Assembly (NCBI GenBank): GCA_029876055.1
Contig: CM056877.1
Location: forward strand, 3,658,001 to 3,722,000
Length of the DNA stretch: 64,000 nt
DNA from: Madurella fahalii
Lineage: Eukaryota > Ascomycota > Sordariomycetes > Sordariales
Reading direction: 5' to 3'
The position numbers were made by a program, and so were the translations under genes. Of this stretch, positions 58,224 to 64,000 are shown piece after piece (position 1 is the first letter of the stretch; each line of letters opens with the position of its first letter). The notes beneath the pieces were generated by a model. That model worked only from the letters and a program-made list of their open reading frames with translations, was not told where the DNA came from and ran no database searches.

Positions 58224-59507
58224 ATGCTCGTCTCGCTCACTGTCGGCAAGGTCGACGCCGGCGTCACCGTGCTGCTCACACCTGACAAGCGCCTGGCATG
58301 CCAACACTCGATCTCGCTGTTCCACGGGATGCCTTGCTAATTCCCACGTCAACAGATTGAATTCCCCTCAATCCTTCTCCCGCCCGATATCGCATCTGGG
58401 TCCATTGTCGACATCAATGTCGCGCGCAACAAGAGTTCCGAGGCCGCAGCTGAGCGTGCATTCCGCGAGCTACAAGACCGGATCCTCTCGTCCTTCGGTG
58501 CCGCTGAGCCCTCGCCTCCCGTCCTCCGATGCCGCAACGCGACCCAGACGAGCGTCGTTCTCGAGTGGGATCCCATCCAGCTCGCCACAGCCGACCTGAT
58601 CAGCCTGGCGCTGTACCGCAACGGCCAGAAGGCCGGCAACATCCCCAAGCCCCTCTCGATGCACACCACCAAGATCAGCGGCCTCGCCGTCGACACCGAG
58701 TACACGTTCCACCTCGTCCTGCGCACCACAGCGGGGACCTTCACGAGCCAGCGCGTCGCGGTGCGCACGCACAAGATGACGGACCTGAGCGGCATCACCA
58801 TCACCACGGGCATCCTGCCGCCCGCCGTGCGTGAGGGCCTGGCGGCGGCCGTGGAGCGCATCGGCGCCAAGATTGTCGACGGCGTGCGCATCGACACGAC
58901 CCACTTTGTCACGGTGGAGGGCCGCGGCCTGCAGTGGGAGAAGGCGAACGAGCTCAACATACCCGTCGTGCGCCCCGAGTGGGTCGACGCCTGCGAGCGC
59001 AACGGCCGCATCCTCGGCGTGACAAAGTTCTATCTGGATGCCGTTCGGGTCGGGCCCGGGTTTGACGAACGGCCCGGCACGGCGGGCACGGCGGGCACCA
59101 ACGCTTCGGTGCCGGCGCCCGCACCCGCACCCGCACCCGCACCCGCACCCGCACCCGCACCCGCGCCGTCGCGCCCGAGCAAGGACTCGCAGCCGTCAAA
59201 TGGCACCGGCGCCAGTAGGCAGCCTCCGGAGCCGGCTCCTCGAGACTCTGCCGGACAGAAGGAGGAGGGAGGGGTCGAGTCGTCGTCGAGCGATAGCGAA
59301 GAGGAAGAAGACTGGGAGCAGAAGGTAAAATCGCCGGATGAGCAAAAGGTGTTGGCGGATGAGCGGGATCAGAACCAGCTGGCGACGCGACTGAAGCCAA
59401 CGGTGGAAGAAGCCGACGAGTCCCAGGAAGAAGAGGAGGCTAGTGAGGACGAGAGGGGTGGGAAGTCGCCCGGTGACGGTGCATCGTTCCAGGATGTGGC
59501 GCTTTAA
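58224..59507 (+). CDS. CHS5: Chs5, exomer scaffold component
   Basis: Exons 58224-58295 and 58356-59507 give 407 aa. Chs5 is the scaffold of exomer at the trans-Golgi, exporting chitin synthase and other cargo to the plasma membrane. The N-terminal dimerisation part (MLVSLTVGKVDAGVTVLLTP, then KRLIEFPSILLPPDIASGS) is followed by a fibronectin type III domain (about 75-160: PSPPVLRCRNATQTSVVLEW) and a BRCT domain (about 163-252, containing RPEWVDAC). The FN3-BRCT pair is the Arf1-binding module. The tail is acidic and low-complexity, with an alternating Pro-Ala tract encoded by a GCACCC hexamer repeat near 59115-59165. Intron 1 starts with GC (GCATGC) and ends CAG with branch GCTAA: a GC-AG intron, required to join KRL to IEF. 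The protein is shorter than yeast Chs5, as usual in Pezizomycotina. Confidence 0.92.
59115..59165 (+). repeat. CHS5: GCACCC hexamer microsatellite inside CHS5
   Basis: Tandem GCACCC units encode an alternating Pro-Ala tract in the Chs5 tail; such tracts vary in length between strains. Confidence 0.8.
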
Positions 59508-59741
59508 TGCTAGACAAGGAGGCCACAAAGTGACGTGTAGGAGTATAAACCTGGACAGCACTACGTGCGTTACCCCAGAGGTTGATGATGTTTACGGAAC
59601 GGCCGCTGTACCGTTTAATATCTCTCATGATAGAGACGGCGAAGGCAGAGTTGATACACTGCGTGCACTGGACGAGCTCAACCTTCTAATACACATCTAA
59701 GCCTAGCCCGATACATGTACAGAGCCCTTATGTTGCCCGTT

Positions 59742-61257
59742 TTACAGTTCCTTCTTCTCGTCCTTCACAGCCGCCGAAAGCGACTTTTGCTTGATAGACG
59801 CAGGCGGTGTCTTCAACCCGAACAGGACCAGCGTACTCACACCGGTAATCCCGAGGGCGCCCAAGCCATAGGCAACCTCTCGGCCAGCCCACCAATACAC
59901 GCTCGTAAACAGCACCGGGCCCAGCCCCCTACCAAGCTGGCCCCAGCTCCTCAGCATGCCCAGCTTCCCTCCCCTCTCACCCTCGCTCGCCTCGAAGCTG
60001 CTGAGCGCGTTTAGTCCCGTCACGACGGTGGCCGACGTAGTGGCCAGGCACGTAGCGGCCAGGTACAGGCCCGACACGGTGGAGATGCGGGCGAGGAGGG
60101 CGAAGGCGGTGAGGCACGCCAGCACGCCGATCCGGACGGAGAGCAGGGGCGGGAGGCGGCGCGTCACGCCGCCCTGCAGGATCGAGGCGACCAGGCCCAC
60201 ATAGCCGAGGAGCCGGCCGTTCTTGGCCGACGTGTACGCGAACAGGTCGTACGTCATGAAGGGCAGCGAGAACTCCATGCCCGAGAAGAAGAGCAGAAAG
60301 GTCATGTGGACGAGGTTCAAGAGGAAGTGCGAGTTTGTCCGTTGGACGGGCTGCGGTGCCGGCGTGGACTTGGTCTCGGCGTCCTTCCCCCCGGCAGCTG
60401 CCGCGTCGTCTGTCTTGGCTAGCGACGGGAGCGTCTCCGGCAGGTTGAAGTAGAGATACACCGTCTCGGTGACGATCAGGAACAGCGACACCCCCGCGGC
60501 TGTCGCGAAGGGGTTGGCGGCTACGGTGGCGATGGAGCTGAGCCAGGCGCCCAGCGCCGGCCCGAAGGTGAAGGAGATGGAGAAGCATGCGCCAATGAGG
60601 GCCATGGTCGATCCTCGGCTGTCAGTATCCGAGATGTCGGTCGCGATGGCGGTGGCTAGCTGCACGTTCCCCTCGGACAGCCCACCGACAATGCGCGAGG
60701 CTAGGAAGGTCCGGAAATCCACTGCCATCACCCACAGGAGCACCGAGAGGATGTTTCCAGCCATGCTGGCCAGCAGCGCGGTGCGCCGGCCATATTTGTC
60801 TGAGAGGCGCCCGATGACCGGAGAAGCAATGGCTTGGAGAAGACTACAGGAAGTGAGCCTAGAACAAGCCGGCCAACGGCAGGGTGAGGGGCTAGTGCAG
60901 TACGTACGAGAACAGACTCCCTAGCGCTCCGCCCAGCAGAACGATGTCATATCGCGAATCGATGGGCCGCGCAAAGGCGGCCTTGTATGCATTGAGGTAG
61001 CCGAGCAGACTCGAGAGCAATGTCCTGGACGGCGGCGCGGCAGAATCGACGGGCGCCTCGGCGTTGCGGTAGAACTCGAGCAGTTTTGGGAACAGAGGGA
61101 GGATGAAGGTGAAGGAGATCTGGAGCCAGCTTGTCAGTCGCCTGACAACGGATGTGTGTCTGAGCGCTCAGAGGGAACCTACCAAGTCAAGCAGCAGAGA
61201 GAAAAAGATGACCCGCAAGACCCTTTTGCGGGTGGCAGCCTCGACTGGTGGCGCCAT
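59742..61257 (-). CDS. Major facilitator superfamily (MFS) transporter
   Basis: Exons 61257-61183, 61119-60908 and 60843-59742 give 462 aa. The spliced N-terminus reads LLLDLISFTFILPLFPKLLE (first membrane span), then a soluble loop, LLGGALGSLFS and the MFS loop motif GRLSDKYGRRTALL. About twelve hydrophobic segments follow, with a hydrophilic central loop (residues about 260-300, rich in Ala, Lys, Thr and Pro) separating two six-helix halves. The family is clear; the substrate is not, although the D-x-x-S-F-x-x-I-L-P-L-F-P start resembles drug-proton antiporter-like fungal MFS proteins. The C-terminus is short and basic/acidic (KDEKKEL). The gene converges on CHS5 with a 234 bp spacer. No lesion is seen. 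Confidence 0.9.
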
Positions 61258-62984
61258 CGGCTAGACTTGTCTCAGTTTTGATGATGGATTGCGAGTTGCG
61301 ACTGTCGATCAACGTGGCAAATATTAGAAGGCGTCTCTCCAAGTATCTATCGCGGCCAGCACAATACGACGGTTGGAGACATATGCATGGGCGGTATCTA
61401 AAGGACAGACAAGGAAGCACAAAGAAGTTTTGTGCAATCGTCAAATACTAACACGGTTGCAGCATCACCTTGTCTAGAACGTGGCGTTGAGTTGCAGCCG
61501 TCTCCTAACCCGGCACGGAGCTCTCGGCGATCAACGTCACAATTTCCACGACGGACTTAGCGTTCAGAGCCCCAGCCACAGATGCCACGCACCTCTACCA
61601 TGTATTGTATTGCGTAGCCACACTTCTCAGATCCGCGGGTCCAGGGACCAGGATTTGCATCCCGTAGCTGTCTCGAGCCCCCACCATCCACCCTACTCTA
61701 GCAGTTCGATACGAGATCCGTCTGTTTGGTCAAGACTTGTTGGCAAACACCAGAGACTCACCGTTTCCTCCTCCCCACTTTTTTTTTTTTCTTTTCTTTC
61801 TCTCTTTTTTCTTCTTCTTCTTTTCTTTATTCTTTTTTCCCCATGTTTTTTTGCCACTTTCCCCCTTGAACTATGGTCCTCATCTCAGTGAACTAGGTAA
61901 TCAGCTCGCCTAGCGTCTCTGGGATCTGGACAATCTGCTTACACAATATCCTGCGCACCAAGACTCAGGCGAATACGCCAAAGGAGAATCCTAATTTTGA
62001 GGTTTCGGGACTTGTCCGCCATCGGCAGTCCTTAGGCCGTGTTAAACCCGCCAGCATGGATCCTTCGACGTTTTCGTCGATGGTAAATGCGTGAACCTTC
62101 CGAGGGCTTGCAGATCGGGAAAACAACAGCAGGGCCAGTTCAGCCCAATAACTCCGCATTATGATCGACCTGCTCGGCGAGACTCGCGCTCAATGTCTCG
62201 ACCCGGATCACCTCCGTCCCCAGTTTAATTGCCCAATACAGGCAAGCGGTCTCGAGGACAAGAGGAAAAGAAACAAACTCGCCGACGCCGCAACGACCCG
62301 CAATGCAGGGGCAGACACCGAAGCCCATTGCGCCAAGCCAATACAGGAACACATAGGATCAGCAAATCGCAGCTTTCCAGATGAGAGAGAGGTCACATCG
62401 CCTTGCCCTGCAGCCGCCGCCACCCTTGCTTCGGGGAGCAAGGGGGTAGCACAGCTGGAAAGCTTAACTCATCTTCTAATCCGGCCGGAGAAGCGCCATG
62501 GGGCTGCCGCCATGTAGGTCCGACCACAGAGTCTGGCCCAACAGCGTTGCTGGGCGTGCCGGTCACTATCGACCATATTGAACGGCAATCAAGCCACACA
62601 TCTCCTTTAGCCGCCAAATCACCGGCTCTATCGGTTGCGAGTGTAGAGTGCCCTACATGCGCGCTGTGTGACTATTATACCCCCTGTCTATGGTTCTCGC
62701 ACCCTACAGTATTCCCCGACGGGGCCCTGTCCCCGGGCATGTAGGCCAGCAGACGGCGAGCGGGTGGTATCACGGGTCCCGAGCCCATGTCTTGCCGTTT
62801 GGTACCCTCTGCCAGCGAGGGCTGGGAAACTTCTTATAAAGGGATCTGCCTCCCGAGTCCGATTCCTGCTCCCCTCTCCACTCCAGTGCCCAAGGTGCCC
62901 ATCCACTCGTTCTTGTCACTCGCTACTTGCCCACCCTCAACAGCCCGTCCGGTCATCGCCCTTCAAACAAACACGATATCCAAC
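61258..62984. other. Intergenic and promoter of the wall-protein gene
   Basis: No gene supported. A long pyrimidine-rich (C/T) tract spans about 61760-61865. A TATA-like TATAAA sits at 62835-62840, about 145 bp upstream of the wall-protein ATG. Confidence 0.45.
62835..62840 (+). promoter_or_regulatory. TATA-box-like element
   Basis: TATAAA in TTCTTATAAAGGG, followed by a CT-rich leader, about 145 bp before ATG 62985. Spacing fits a core promoter plus 5' leader of a highly expressed fungal gene; inferred. Confidence 0.4.
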
Positions 62985-63707
62985 ATGAAGACCACAGCTG
63001 TTGCTCTTGTTGCCCTCGCGGCCCGCGCCGCCGCTCTCGCTGGGGGAGTGCAGGTAGGCGTTGGTGCCGACGTCGATGTTGGCGTCGGCGTTGGCGCTGA
63101 CGTCGGTGCCGACGTCGGTGTTGGAGTTGGAGTTGGCGTTGGCGTTGGCGTCGGAGGCAGCGGCAGCGGCAGCGGTGGCGTCGGCGTCGGTGTCGGCGCC
63201 GACGTTGGCGTTGGAATCGAGCACGGTGGTGAAAACAGCGGTGCCGCTGCCACCCAGCCCTACCCGACCTGGAAGCCTCACCCGCCCAAGTGGACTACGA
63301 GCACTGTCTGGGCCACTAGCGTCCAGACCATCACCAGCTGCCCTCCTGCCGTCACCAAGTGCCCGTTCGACCACACCGTTGTCACCACGGTCACCATCCC
63401 CGTCAGCACAACCGTCTGCCCCGTGACCGACATCGAGACGGACAGCCCTCCCCCTCCCGCTACCACGCAGGCCCCGCCCCCCGTGGCCACGAGCGTGACC
63501 TGGGCTCCGCAGCCGCCTGCCAGCTCCGAGTCTCCGGCGCCTCCTCCCCCCGTCGTCACTCCCTCCTTCACCAAGTCTATCGGCACCATCACGCCTCCCT
63601 CCAAGACATCGTCCTACCCGCCTATCGTCACGGCCGGCGCCGCTCAGAACGCTCAACGCGCTGGCGGTGCTCTTGTGGCCATTGCCGTCGCCGCTGTCCT
63701 TCTCTGA
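62985..63707 (+). CDS. Secreted, probably GPI-anchored wall protein with Gly/Val/Asp/Ala repeats
   Basis: A single exon encodes 240 aa. Residues 1-19 (MKTTAVALVALAARAAALA) form a signal peptide. Residues about 22-80 are a low-complexity block of alternating Gly and Val with Asp-Ala steps, interrupted by one Gly-Ser run. The middle (TTSTVWATSVQTITSCPPAVTKCPFDH, shown in two parts by its four cysteines) and the Pro/Thr/Ser-rich segment to about 215 look like a glycosylated fungal wall domain. The C-terminus, AAQNAQRAGGALVAIAVAAVLL in effect a small-residue site plus hydrophobic tail, is a typical GPI-attachment signal. Function is probably structural; no enzyme motif is seen. The ATG at 62985 is chosen for the signal peptide; the longer upstream frame from 62787 lacks one. 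Confidence 0.75.
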   Translation: MKTTAVALVALAARAAALAGGVQVGVGADVDVGVGVGADVGADVGVGVGVGVGVGVGGSGSGSGGVGVGVGADVGVGIEHGGENSGAAATQPYPTWKPHPPKWTTSTVWATSVQTITSCPPAVTKCPFDHTVVTTVTIPVSTTVCPVTDIETDSPPPPATTQAPPPVATSVTWAPQPPASSESPAPPPPVVTPSFTKSIGTITPPSKTSSYPPIVTAGAAQNAQRAGGALVAIAVAAVLL

Positions 63708-64000
63708 GTCTCCTTGTCCGCGGAAATCAGGAGTTCATGAGCTACGGGGTCTTCGGATACAGGTGCATTTAGCCATGAAGTGGAAATGGGGTCGAACAGG
63801 AGTAGCATGGTGGTCTAGCACTGGATCGGAAATGCCCCGGGGAACAGCAATGGAACATTCACGACGGCGCCTTGTCAATTTGCCCGAGGAGAGGACGTAG
63901 ATTTTTTCTGGACTATCTCTAGGTACCTAGTCATAGTTGGCCATGAGCCAGGCCCCCGAAATTTGGGAGTTGGCACTAGTGAGGTTATAATCAGTTTCTT

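Noticed and set aside
62787..62984. Upstream in-frame start for the wall protein
   Set aside because: It would bury the signal peptide; the ATG at 62985 gives a standard secretory start.

Overview
The window is nuclear DNA of a filamentous ascomycete. Genes are split by short introns (about 50-250 bp) with GTANGT-type donors, TGCTAAC/CTAAC/CTGAC branch points and C/TAG acceptors. There are no operons and intergenic spaces are long. The protein set (exomer Chs5, GPI-anchored wall protein, Yap-like bZIP, fungal-only accessory kinases) fits Pezizomycotina. Sordariomycetes is my best guess from protein flavour; I cannot name a species. I recognised no rRNA, convincing tRNA, CRISPR array or intact transposon.

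Core genes lie on both flanks and in one island. Left: a Yap-like bZIP factor (3.1-4.5 kb, +), an ethanolamine/cholinephosphotransferase (5.7-7.0 kb, -), an APH-fold kinase (9.6-10.5 kb, +), a tiny Cys/His-rich protein (10.8-11.0 kb, -), gamma-COP SEC21 (12.3-15.3 kb, -) and a Taz1/TRF-like telobox Myb protein (15.7-18.3 kb, -). Phosphoserine aminotransferase follows at 23.1-24.4 kb (+). Valyl-tRNA synthetase (36.1-39.7 kb, -) stands alone in gene-poor DNA. Right: eIF1A (53.5-54.1 kb, -), a predicted mitochondrial protein (54.6-55.5 kb, +), phosphopantothenate-cysteine ligase (56.2-57.7 kb, -), CHS5 (58.2-59.5 kb, +), an MFS transporter (59.7-61.3 kb, -) and a Gly/Val-repeat GPI-type wall protein (63.0-63.7 kb, +).

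Between about 24.4 and 53.4 kb the DNA is accessory in character. It holds a coiled-coil-like fungal family protein, a divergently transcribed FHA-domain protein kinase, a cytochrome P450 relic, a protein with a PD-(D/E)XK-like EAK motif, a small kinase, a calcineurin-type phosphoesterase and two nucleotidyltransferase-like genes. Most of the accessory genes are damaged by single-base frameshifts or by stops that fit C-to-T changes, while every core gene model closes in frame. This suggests real decay (RIP and/or drift), not poor sequence. The recurrence of kinase, nuclease-like and nucleotidyltransferase-like families in one stretch is the most interesting signal here.

Gene models were built by hand from reading-frame continuity, splice signals and remembered family sequences. 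Exon borders are therefore predictions, although the cumulative coding length of each intact spliced model was checked to be divisible by three.
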